Shown: piece after piece, positions 36,317-46,862 of the stretch
How positions within the stretch are numbered: the stretch's first letter is position 1
Layout: each line of letters begins with the position of its first letter
Assembly (NCBI RefSeq): GCF_026745355.1
Contig: NC_079203.1
Location: forward strand, 41,959,492 to 42,023,491
Length of the DNA: 64,000 bases
Direction of reading: 5' to 3'
Origin: Beta vulgaris subsp. vulgaris
Taxonomy: Eukaryota > Streptophyta > Magnoliopsida > Caryophyllales > Amaranthaceae
Notes under the pieces: generated by a model
Database searches by the model: none
What the model was told of the DNA's origin: nothing
The model's input: the letters and a program-made list of their open reading frames with translations, nothing else
Made by a program: the position numbers and the translations under genes

Positions 36317-36325
36317 CTATATATA
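36317..36325 (-). promoter_or_regulatory. Antisense TATA box of the retrotransposon
   Basis: On the minus strand TATATATAG, followed by a CT-rich leader (repeated TCTCTCTCTAGAA, 36230-36300). It lies upstream of the antisense gene. The leader ends with a potential donor AAG|GTACG near 36162, and an acceptor (TTGTTGTTAG) lies near 31649. The hAT element is inserted between them. Confidence 0.55.
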
Positions 36326-36499
36326 ACCTCAAATCTCCCCTCCGCGTCGCGACAACCTCTGGACCCTCAATGGGCCCTCAAAAGATTGGGCCAAAATTGA
36401 AGAAGCCCAATTCAAGTTCAGGCCCCCAAAAGTCCAAATGGCCAAAAGTCAGAAAGTCAACGGTCAAAAGGGTCAACCCTATTCTCAAAAACCATGACT

Positions 36500-38830
36500 C
36501 CCTCCAATCACCCCCGAGTTGGGTACCCCTACTTGGCAATCCAAGGGCCCAATACTTAGCCAAATAATGAGCTAAGTTCCTCATAACCAACTCGGATTAC
36601 ATGGGAAGCTATTGCCCCCGAGTTGGTACCCTACTTGGTCAATCCAAGGGGCTCCATACTTAGCCAAAGAATGAGCTAAGTTCCCTCATAACCAACACGG
36701 GATTACATGGGAAGGCCTATTGGCCCCCGAGTTGGGTACCCCTACTTGGTCAATCCAAGGGGCTCCCAATACTTAGCCAAATAATGAGCTAAGTTCCATC
36801 ATAACCAACTCGGGATTACATGGGAAGGCCTATTGGCCCCGAGTTGGGTACCCTACTTGGTCAATCCAAGGGCTCCATACTTAGCCAAAGAATGAGCTAA
36901 GTTCCCTCATAACCAACTCGGGATTACATGGGAAGGCCTATTGGCCCCCGAGTTGGGTACCCCTACTTGGTCAATCCAAGGGGATCCCAATACTTAGCCA
37001 AATAATGAGCTAAGTTCTATCATAACCAACTCGGGATTACATGGGAAGGCCTATTGGCCCCCGAGTTGGGTACCCCTACTTGGTCAATCCAAGGGGCTCT
37101 ATACTTAGCCAAAGAATGAGCTAAGTTCCATCATAACCAACTCGGGATTACATGGGAAGGCCTATTGGCCCCCGAGTTGGTACCCCTACTTGGTCAATCC
37201 AAGGGGCTCCATACTTAGCCAAAGAATGAGCTAAATTCCCTCATAACCAACTCGGGATTACATGGGAAGGCCTATTGGCCCCCGAGTTAGGTACCCCTAC
37301 TTGGTCAATCCAAGGGGCTCCCAATACTTAGCCAAATAATGAGCTAAGTTCCATCATAACCAACTCGGGATTACATGGGAAGGCCTATTGGCCCCCGAGT
37401 TGGGTACCCCTACTTGGTCAATCCAAGGGGCTCCATACTTATTAGCCAAAGAATGAGCTAAGTTCCCTCATAACCAACTCGGGATTACATGGGAAGGCCT
37501 ATTGGCCCCCGAGTTGGGTACCCCTACTTGGTCAATCCAAGGGGCTCCCAATACTTAGCCAAATAATGAGCTAAGTTCCATCATAACCAACTCGGGATTA
37601 CATGGGAAGGCCTATTGGCCCCCGAGTTGGGTACCCCTACTTGGTCAATCCAAGGGGCTCCATACTTAGCCAAAGAATGAGCTAAGTTCCCTCATAACCA
37701 ACTCGGGATTACATGGGAAGGCCTATTGGCCCCCGAGTTGGGTACCCCTACTTGGTCAATCCAAGGGCTCCCAATACTTAGCCAAATAATGAGCTAAGTT
37801 CCCTCATAACTAACTCGGGATTACATGGGAAGGCCTATTGGCCCCCGAGTTGGGTACCCCTACTTGGTCAATCCAAGGGGCTCCCAATACTTAGCCAAAT
37901 AATGAGCTAAGTTCCATCATAACCAACTCGGGATTACATGGGAAGGCCTATTGGCCCCCGAGTTGGGTACCCCTACTTGTCAATCCAAGGGCTCCATACT
38001 TAGCCAAATAATGAGCTAAGTTCCCTCATAACCAACTCGGGATTACATGGGAAGGCCTATTGACCCCCGAGTTGGGTACCCCTACTTGGTCAATCCAAGG
38101 GGCTCCATACTTAGCCAAATAATGAGCTAAGTTCCCTCATAACCAACTCGGATAGCATATGGAGGCTCATTAGCCCCGAGTTGGGTACCCCTACTTGGTC
38201 AATCCAAGGCCCCATACTTAGCCAAATAATGAGCTAAGTTCCATCATAACCAACTCGGGATTACATGGGAAGGCCTATTGGCCCCCGAGTTGGGTACCCC
38301 TACTTGGTCAATCCAAGGGGCTCCATACTTAGCCAAATAATGAGCTAAGTTCCCTCATAACCAACTCGGGATTACATGGGAAGGCCTATTGACCCCCGAG
38401 TTGGGTACCCCTACTTGGTCAATCCAAGGGGCTCCATACTTAGCCAAATAATGAGCTAAGTTCCGTCATAACCAACTCGGGATAGCATATGGAGGCTCAT
38501 TAGCCCCCGAGTTGGGTACCCCTACTTGGTCAATCCAAGGGGCTCCCATACTTAGCCAAATAATGAGCTAAGTTCCCTCATGACCAACTCGGGATTGCAT
38601 CTGGAGGCTCATTAGCCCCCGAGTTGGGTACCTCACTTGGTCAATCCAAGGGGGCTCCCATACTTAGCCAAATAAGGAGCTAAGTACCACCATAACCAAC
38701 TCGGGATTGCATGAAGGCTCATTGGCCCCCGAGTTGAGTACCCCTATTTGGTCAACCCAAGGGGCTCCCTAAGTTCCATCATAACCAACTCGGGATCACA
38801 CATGAAGTCTCATTGGCTCCCGAGTTGGAT
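36500..38830 (+). repeat. Tandem array, about 21 copies of a 109-111-bp unit
   Basis: Unit landmarks are CCCCGAGTTGGGTACCCC, ACTTGGTCAATCCAAGG, TAGCCAAATAATGAGCTAAG and AACTCGGGATTACATGGG. Successive copies start about 110 bp apart. In the first half, two variants mostly alternate (CCAATACTT..AATAATG..CCATCAT and CCATACTT..AAGAATG..CCCTCAT), giving a dimeric 220-bp order. Copies from about 38150 on carry a different tail (GATAGCATATGGAGGCTCATTAG) and are more diverged. No coding role. Confidence 0.95.
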
Positions 38831-39278
38831 ACCCTTGGTCAATCCAAGAGGCAAGACCACCCACATCAATCTAGCATCGGGGTCGGGATAGCGCACACTA
38901 GCGCCTCCAGTTGGGGCCCCCACCTGACGCCTGAAGATTTCCCCGAGGGACCGTAGCATTCCCGAGTCGGGATAGCCAAGCCCGGGGTCCACCTCGAGAT
39001 GGCGCACAAGGGGCTGAACATCCCCACTCGGGATCCCAGCACACCACCTATGTACGTTCGTTCCGAGGCATCTCGACACCCTCGGGTCGGTGTCGACGCT
39101 TGCCGCCCAGCGCAACAGCAGTTGCCTCCCTCGGGATCCAAGAGGAGTCCCTAAAAATCCTCCTAAGATCGACCGACTCGGGTCGGGCTCCAGGAATGAG
39201 ATGAAATCCCGACAATCTCGCCAACCAACCGCATCCGGGATCGCGAATTCGTCCTCGATTATTTGGCGCAGGGCTAAT

Positions 39279-39731
39279 TGTTTGGGCCCCTGATCTGGCC
39301 CAATGAAATATCAAAAAGGACCTCTCCTAAGGCCTAGGTTTCACATACCAAGGAAGATTCACCAGCTTTTTGGGGGACAAAAGCTTATTACCTTAAAAAG
39401 GTGGAGGCTTCCCTAGGTCTTGGATGCTCCCTAAAGGGTTTCTTGTCTGGGAAATCCCCAACAACTATAAATACCAACAGTCTCATCAATGAACAGGTAT
39501 TCAATTCTCACCTAACAAAAACCAGAGCATCTCTCTCTAGACTGGATTACTTTCTCTCTCTACCTCAATCTCAACTGACTTGAGCGTCGCGGGCTTTCCC
39601 GGAAACATCCCCGGGCCAGTTTTTCCTTGTTTTGCAGGATTGGAGACTACGAGACTCGGGATTCTAACCTAACTCAGGATTTGACTCTCACCTTAAACAT
39701 TACTCTTTTGACTAGTTTCTAGGCAGAAACA
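39279..39731 (+). repeat. 3' LTR
   Basis: 453 bp, near copy of 22328-22784 with the same ends. Its TATA box reads TATAAATA (39466-39473). It is followed by the right copy of GATAT at 39732-39736. Confidence 0.95.
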
Positions 39732-40750
39732 GATATCATTAGTGGTTAAAATTATGGGTTGATTAGATTAAAAAAGGGCAAAATATGACAAACAAGCAAA
39801 ATTACCTTGGTGGCAATGGTGGCTCCATACGACCTCGTGCGTCAACGCAAGCTATTAAGGTAGTGATGTCCTCATTCTTGAGTTCTCTTGCTTTAGTTAC
39901 ACATCTCCATATATGAGCTGTAATAACTTCAAATCGACTGTAAGGACGAACCCCATTATCATTCATCAGTTCCTTAGTAATATTAGCAACCTCTTTGAGC
40001 CGTTCAATTTTATCTTTCGTTAGATAAACGAAAGTTGGAGTGACCTGCTTTCCCCACTCCAAGTTATCCACTTCACCAAAATAACGAAGTTGACTGAAAA
40101 AATCCATGTTTTCAGCAGCAATATTTTCTGTCATTCTGGATCCACTCACATGATCTTCAGCTTGTAGAACTCGGCGATCTAGGAAAGGTACGAATTCTAG
40201 AGGTTCGCCTCGAGCGAGCCTAGCCCATTCTTCAGTGAAATGGAAGGCACTCTTCCCATCTACAACAACGTGAGACATAGATATCCCAACACTGAGGCCA
40301 CCACACGCGAACCTAGTGACTTGCACCGCGAGCACAGGAAGGTCTTGGATTGGTTTCTCATAGTATTCGATTCGAGGCAGTAAATGTTGGAAGTTCTCAC
40401 TAAAAGAGTAAAAATCACCAAAATCGGTGATTTTAATGGTGGAATCAACCTCGATGAGCTCCGCACCCATGGCGTTACACTCGAGCTTGAGCCGTCCTCC
40501 ATGTATCCAGCTTAACCGGCCAGCTAATGGATAAAATGGGACTAGGACTTGGCTTAAGGAGTGTTTAAGGGTGTTGATGATTTTGTTGTTGAGTGGGTTA
40601 AGCCAATCTTCTTGTGTGGGTTTATCATAGAAATACAAATGGGATGAAAGTGTAATAATTGCAATTTGATCAAGTTCTGATAGAGGGAGTGCCATTCCAT
40701 GTTTGTTCAGCTGGTTTCACTATGTGTTTAGATTTGATTTTCATTGCCAT

Positions 40751-42765
40751 TTGTCTCTTTTTCAATCTTCTATAGTTCTTATTAGCAATGAGTTTTCTGT
40801 ATGATACCATTGTTTCCTTTTTATATAGTGCCTGTTATGGCTAGAGGTCGATCGACAAAAATTTCGAGTGGGCCGGGTCATGTCGGGTTGCGTGGGTCGG
40901 GTCTGGTCACAAACTCAACGCAATGGATCAATTTTAACCCAACCCCATTTACCCTGTTAATTTATTTAAAGCTTTACGGAGTTCATGTTAATGTTAATTT
41001 TCAATTGATTTGATCATATTTTGACTTGTATATATGCCATATGGCAAAATATGTAAATAAAGTAACATAAATTTCATATACGACCATCAAATAATTTAAT
41101 GCAAAAATTTTACAATAGATTTTTGCAACGAGGTTAAGATTTTGCTTTATGCGTTCAGTCACTTATTCACTTGTAGACGTTGTAATATAAGATATTCCTT
41201 TTATTCATGTCAAAAATGGTGAACTTTTCCATCTTTTCAAACAAGGTGTAGGGTTCAATTCTTACCTCCAAGCATTTCTTTGGGATTTTAGGGGGTTGGG
41301 AGGCTGGTTGGCTTGTAATCTTAGAGCAATTCTTTTTACCAACTTATAAAAAATATATAAAAATAATTCCAATAGGTGAGTTATGTAGTCTTATATTGCC
41401 TCCTTAAACTAATAAAGGAGAAGGGAATAATAATCTATATAAATATATTAAAAAGCATGCGTGATAATGTATACATGTCACGTGGCAACTTTGTTACTTC
41501 ACTTAGAATTGCCCAATGTGTAAATAAGTTATGTTAATGAACAAAATTGAAAGTAGCTTGCAATAAGAATTGAACCCATGACCTGTCACTATTATACATG
41601 ACATAATTACCATCTCAACCAACTTTTAATCATGCTTTCAATATTCACATTATTATATTTGTACCTTCAAATATTTAGTTTTCCTTAATATATTTGGGAA
41701 TGGAAAAAAGTCATATTAAGTTACTAAGTAAGCAACTACGCCATGTGGCGATATTCCTTAGAGTGTTTATTTATGGAAACACACATACAATAAACAAATA
41801 AATAGAAAATGAATCTTATCAGATTTGATCCAATGACCTCAAGCTTATACACTAAAGCTTTAACCACCAAACCATGTTATGTTCGATGTTATATTTATAA
41901 AGTAAAATGTTAACAAATGAATATTATAATTACCCGGGACATAGCCCTGACGCAAATGGGTCGACGCAAATCGTCCTTTTTCTACTAGTGAGTTATTATA
42001 AGGTGATTAAATATTATTCACTAATAAAATAATATGACGATGATTGGGTTAAAGTGTATATTTTAATTGTCTATGAAAGAGTAGATACAAGCTTAGCTTC
42101 GCTATACCTGACAGTCACATCCAAATTTCTGACGCATACTCTAACTAACCATTCACCCATTTGCAAATAAAAACTCAGCCTCATTCGTCTCCCTCTTTAA
42201 ATGGATTTTTATTTTGTTTTTTTTCTAAGTAATTAAGAGATATATTTCAAACAAAACCTTAGAACCAAGCATGAGCAATCTAATTACAATTCATAGACCA
42301 TAGGAAGCTCTTGTAAGTAGTGAATCTGTAGTAATCAAATAGATTAAACCTAAATTACAAGAATGAGTTGCGCCGTGGTATGATGGTCACTGCCTTTAGA
42401 AACAAATTTCGCCACCACCAGTGCGAATTCACGATGACGCTCGTCCCCCAAGGTCCACACAATTATCTCTTACTCTGTGCACCCAGATCAAAGATTGGTA
42501 TTTCTCAAGAACTGCTCAAATCTTAGAGAGAGAATAGGATAGGCTTGTGTTTAGGGTTTATTAGAATAGAGTAATGAAATCTCGGTTTCGAAGAGTAGTA
42601 TTTTTATTAAAGTATAAAAAAGGAGTCCCACGGATTGCAGGAAATCACAAACCGCGTCAAAAGACGCTCGCCTGATCGGGTCGGGCGAACCCCCCGATCG
42701 GGCCCGAGAACGGACAACGACAATAGGCCAAAATCGAGGAAAAAGGAATTTGCCCCGTCGGGCAG
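40751..42765. other. Gene-free stretch with old repeat fragments
   Basis: 40840-40980 holds GGGCCGGGTC/GGGTCGGG text like a hAT end but without a partner. 41440-41940 resembles 8900-9130 (dispersed repeat). 41992-42765 is nondescript. It includes 42660-42765, a GC-richer segment (CCCGATCGGG repeats) interrupted by the solo LTR at 42766 and resuming at 46863. Confidence 0.35.
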
Positions 42766-45700
42766 TGTAATAGCCCTATTTTTAATAACGTTAATTATAT
42801 GTTGATTATATTTATTAATTTAATTATGTTTCGGAAATCTTATTTTCTTTGAGTGGTGGGATGTGATTTTTATTTGTTGTGTTTTTAATGTACTTATTTA
42901 TTTAATTATATGAGATTATTATTATTATTTTATATTTTGGGTTCTAGCTAGCAATTTGTTGAGTAGTATTTTTCCAAGGGAAAAATCCCAAACCTTTGCC
43001 GGTCTCACCCTCTTTCTTGTTGGTCGGTTAGATAAACCCAAATAAACCCCCCTCCTGTCGGTTGTTTATAGAACTAAAACCCCCAAAACTTTTTCTTTCT
43101 CTCTCTTCCTGTGTGAATAACCGTAACCCCAATTAAACCCCCAAACCCCTTAATCTCTCTCTCGTCCCTTGCTCTCTGCCTCGCCGGAGTTGCGCCTCTC
43201 CTTGCCGGCGTTCTTGAAGCTCGTCGGAGCCGCGCTGCAGCGGTTTACTTCTCTCTCTTCTTCTCGTCGTGTTCGTGCCTTGTTCGTGGCGTGGGGTGTC
43301 TTGTTGCTGCACGGTCTTGTCGACGAACGACCGCCGGATTCCTACTGCCGCTCGTAGGTTCTGCTACCGTGCACCGAAGCTTCGAACCCCTTCCTCCTCT
43401 GTTCTTCGCTGCTCACAAGAGCAGAGGTACTAACCCAAGCTTCCCTTGCTCTTCTCTATATTACTCAAGTTGATTACTCTTGAACTAAAAGTTTTGTTTA
43501 TGGAATTATGTTGTTGATTGAATGAATTGTGCATTATTTGCAAAGAATCAGTTTATGATCTAATATCTAATTGGTATTGTAGTTGCTGTGTTGAGACATT
43601 TTGAATGTCAATTGTTGAGTAAAGAATGATGTTTGTAGAGGAATCAAGTTAATTTAGTTTAACAAGTTTGATTATATGATTTGCTTGGATTTGTGAAAGA
43701 ATTTGGATTAGAATAATGAATGGAAGTAGGTTAGTTCCTTTTTATGAATTAGTGAGTACTATATATTTACACATCATTAAAATATAATACCACTCTTTTA
43801 GCAATTTATAATAAATAAAATTGGTAGTTTAATGAACTACTTTCATGATAGTTACCTGTTGGGAAATAAAATGTAGTTTCTTGGTCTAAGTGATTAGACT
43901 GTATTGTGTAAATAGCACTTGAGTTAATTAAAGTTAGCTTGTAAGATTCAAAATAAATAGTTTATAATGGAAAAGAATGTATTGGTATAATAGTTAGTAC
44001 TAATCATGGTTATGTTTCTTGTTTCTAAGTGTAAATACTAATTGACGAGGTGATAATGATTTAATTGCGTGAAGGTAATGGTGCATAGTTTTGTAAGTGA
44101 AACTCTGAGTTGAAATGTTATGGATTTATGATTTAAGTACTTTGTGTTGGTGTTTGAAAGTGATCTAAATATCTCGAATGGAGTAATTCTAACTATGAGT
44201 TGTTAGTCACTAAGGTTTTAAACTTGGTAATCTAATGTTAATGTTCTAATTATAACGAGAATGTTTTTCTTGTTGGATATGACTCTAAGAAGATGATTAA
44301 CTAGAAGAAAGTCCATAATAAGGTGTATTCATGAATAATTAGTTTCGAAAAGGAGTAAATAATTCAACTAGAGTCCTCTTATGATCTATGTGAAGGAATA
44401 GTTCAAAGTAGGCAGTTTAGGTGCATTAATTTATTTACTAATATCTCACATGAAGTTGGAGAAAGGTTTAACTAATTACTATTAATAATATGAAGAATAT
44501 GGGAGTTAGCTTACCTAACGATGGATTAGATTAGTAAAGGTGTGTTTCATAATGTATTTTAGTTCAATAACTATAAATGGAATAAGATAATAAATTCGGC
44601 TTATTTGACTAGCGATTTACTAAAAATCAATATAAATTGTGAATTACTTTGAAGAAGTCCCACTTAGATAATGGAATTGTTTTAATGAGATAAACTCGCT
44701 CTATATGACCATGAGTATGGTATGTACTTGGTTTTATTACTGATTATGTTAATAAGAACTCAGCTAATGGTATAACTTGGATCATACTTAGTTACTTATG
44801 ATCAACTTGTGATTGATGAAGCTTGAATTGTGTGTTTTAAGTTAACTCTCCTTAGTTAATTCTAAGAGAGATACCTCTATATTGTGATTGTTGAGGGGAC
44901 TTGATAACTGATACTATTATCTAGATGAATATAGATTGATAAGTATGGAAAAAGAAGTAGTATGAACTATCTATATTCAAAAGTATGTGATGTGTGGAAT
45001 CGGGTTAGTAACTCTCGCTAGTTAATTCTAGCTGAGAGACCTATTGTCACTATTGTTGGGTATTTTACAGGATCATATGGTTACTTGTGTGGTAAGTATG
45101 TTTTGTAATTGTAATTGAGTTGAATCAAAATGCATAACTATACTAACCTCGAAATACTTAAGCGATTATAACTCTCTAAGAAGAAGCCTTGCTTGTTCAA
45201 TGATTGTCAAGGATTACTATAACTATGGAATAGTTCTAAGTATGGTGGTTGAGTTATGAACGATAATCGAAAGAATCTGAAAGGGGAAAGTAGCCTCGTC
45301 TGAGTCGACGGATGAGGTGACATGAACAGTGCCCCATGGACTGTGAACCTTGGGGGCCCCACAGGGAAACCTGCCCATTGCTCTGTGGGGCGATAATCGG
45401 GTGATATATCAGGTAATGTGAAACCTGTGGATGGCTGATGAAATCAGCGGAAAAATGTACTCCGGGACTAGTCGCGGTTATTGGCCAAAAGTAAAGTGAA
45501 TGGTTGGGTGACGACCCCCACTGTCGGAGTGTAAGCTTTGTCTCCTCCGCCGCGTTCTCTTTCCCCCTGGTTAAAAGGAATGTTATTTCAAAGTATGAAA
45601 GTTATATCGATATGGATTCCCGATAAGGAATCGTATCGTGGTAATTGTTTCGATATGGATTCCCGATAAGGAATCATATGAGGTAAGTAATGAATGTTTA

Positions 45701-46862
45701 TTCAGTATTTGAATATGAATATCGATATTGGTTTCCTGATAAGGAGGCATATCATGGTAAGTAATACTAACGTTAGATTCCCGATAAGGAATCATATCTC
45801 GTTATTGGATTCCCGATAGGGAATCGTTATGATGAAAGTTGTTATGTCATTTATTGCCTGATAAGGGTTTATGTACGACAGTATAAGGGAATGATTGATA
45901 GAGTATTAAAACATAAGTTTGGGTTTCTGATAAGAAATCAATTAAAGGAAGTAAAGTATATTACCTATATCAAAGTTGGTGACCTCATATTCCTACTATG
46001 GAATCGTGGTAAGTTAAAAGGTTGATTAAATGAGAATATATGAAACGTATCATTGTTAGGAGTCACCTTAGCGTGTTTGCTACTATGTGATTAATGATGT
46101 ATTATGAAATGTGGAACTAGAAATATAATATGTATGTTCAACAAGATTATGGCTGCTAAGCATGCGATGATGGATGTGATTATTGAACTTATGTTGACTG
46201 CTGAGTCGTTTTCAAGTAAAAGCCACCAAAGCATGTGTTACTCTTATTTACGGGTTTAGTACTCAGCTTTGCTGATGTGTGTATGTTGTTTTGTCATTTC
46301 TGTGGCCTGTCACTTGGTGGGTGGCAGTATTTTATAAGTTTCAGGTTGAAGCCGTGAGTTATTCTTTTGCAAGTTGAAGGGGATACGAGATGGTGGAGTA
46401 TTATATTTGTTATTGAAGTGAGGACGCTCCACTTGTAATAGTTAATCGTTTACTTTCTATAATCTATTTCTTCATTTAAGAATCGTTAGCTAGTGCTCTT
46501 GATTCTCTGTTGGTTGTTGCTCCGCGAAAGCGTTGAGGTTGTTCAGCTTTGGGATTTAATTTGGAAATATTTTATAAATTGAAATTGTAACTGGTTCATA
46601 TTATTTTTCGCTTTAGCGTTGTCCTATTATCAAAGGAAATTTTGCCGGATTTTCTGTAGAAATTTATGGGAATAGAGTTTGAGAATCAGAGCGTAGTTGC
46701 AATAGTTAATTAATTTGAATAGAGTTGGGAATTGAGTTCCACACTCTCCGATGTAGTTCGGTGAGTGTGATGGTAATAGTTCGGGTTATCTCGACCAGAG
46801 TCTCTTTCGTTGTGCTTAATCCTTTGTAAGCTGGTCGGGAGAATTCGGGCTGTTACAGGCAG
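42761..46862 (+). mobile_element. Solo LTR of 4.09 kb, TSD GGCAG
   Basis: Element 42766-46857. It starts TGTAATAGCCC and ends GGGCTGTTACA, an 11-bp near-perfect inverted terminal repeat with TG..CA. The exact 5-bp duplication GGCAG lies at 42761-42765 and 46858-46862. There is no coding domain inside and no second LTR, so LTR-LTR recombination removed the body. The unusual length and the text GGTTTAGTACTCAGCTTTGCTGATG near 46253 recall Tekay/Del-type chromoviruses. Orientation is inferred. The early part (42970-43430) has a CT-rich, leader-like composition; open frames there show no domain. Confidence 0.85.
45615..45945. repeat. GATTCCCGATAAGGAATC repeats in the solo LTR
   Basis: About seven copies or variants of the palindrome-like GATTCCCGATAAGGAATC, spaced 30-70 bp apart (near 45617, 45658, 45729, 45776, 45808, 45855 and 45924). 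Each can fold into a small hairpin. Confidence 0.75.

Larger units (their letters stand above)
22328..39731 (+). mobile_element. Ty3/gypsy LTR retrotransposon, Tat-lineage-like, 17.4 kb
   Basis: Complete by structure: LTRs of 457 and 453 bp (22328-22784, 39279-39731), TG..CA ends, and an exact GATAT duplication. The order is gag, protease, reverse transcriptase, RNase H, a second RNase H-like domain, then integrase. After these come an antisense gene and a tandem-repeat region before the 3' LTR. A second RNase H and an antisense gene downstream of pol are known for Tat-type elements such as Grande and Retand. The reading frames are broken repeatedly, so it is non-autonomous now. By eye the LTRs differ by about ten substitutions plus a few 1-2-bp indels, so the insertion is fairly young. 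It carries two later insertions (30513-30849, 31676-36141). Confidence 0.93.
21752..40750 (-). pseudogene. BAHD acyltransferase pseudogene split by a retrotransposon
   Basis: Two-exon HCT/spermidine-hydroxycinnamoyltransferase-like gene. Exon 1 is 40750-39806 and exon 2 is 22189-21752, with GT-AG borders. The intron would be about 207 bp without the 17.4-kb retrotransposon. Exon 1 keeps the catalytic HVVVD. In exon 2 the structural DFGWG motif is DFGSG. Two small lesions break the frame: a 2-bp loss near 40695, about 21 codons after the first ATG, and a 2-bp gain just after HMGPPI near 21876, which brings an early stop. Translation from an internal ATG at 40695 would lack the N-terminus. The relative at 55602-58403 shares the intron position, so they are duplicates in opposite orientation. 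Either capture by the surrounding CACTA-type element or ordinary gene duplication fits. Confidence 0.88.
20465..41991. mobile_element. Putative composite CACTA-type element enclosing a BAHD pseudogene
   Basis: The left end is CACTACTACAAAA at 20465, followed by CGACGCAAA/TTTGCGTCG motifs. The right end, inverted from 41991, is CACTAGTAGAAAAAGGACG, followed by TTTGCGTCGACCCATTTGCGTCA. The shared subterminal motif suggests the two ends belong to one family. Without the retrotransposon the interval would be about 4.1 kb. A 3-bp target duplication is expected, but the flanks are AAA and AGT, so the two ends may come from different copies or an aberrant event. No transposase was found. The BAHD pseudogene lies wholly inside. 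Confidence 0.5.

Noticed and set aside
36500..38830. Regular repeats that might suggest a CRISPR array
   Set aside because: The units are contiguous 110-bp tandem copies without unique spacers, inside a plant retrotransposon.
41440..41940. Possible Helitron (TCTATATAAATATATTAAAAAG start)
   Set aside because: No clear 3' hairpin plus CTAG end and no A|T insertion site could be fixed.
42361..42560. Possible tRNA or organelle-derived insert
   Set aside because: No cloverleaf, anticodon arm or recognisable organelle gene could be read.
43169..43473. Open frames in the CT-rich early part of the solo LTR, resembling a gene leader
   Set aside because: They lie within the 4.1-kb LTR defined by exact ends and duplication; no domain is seen.
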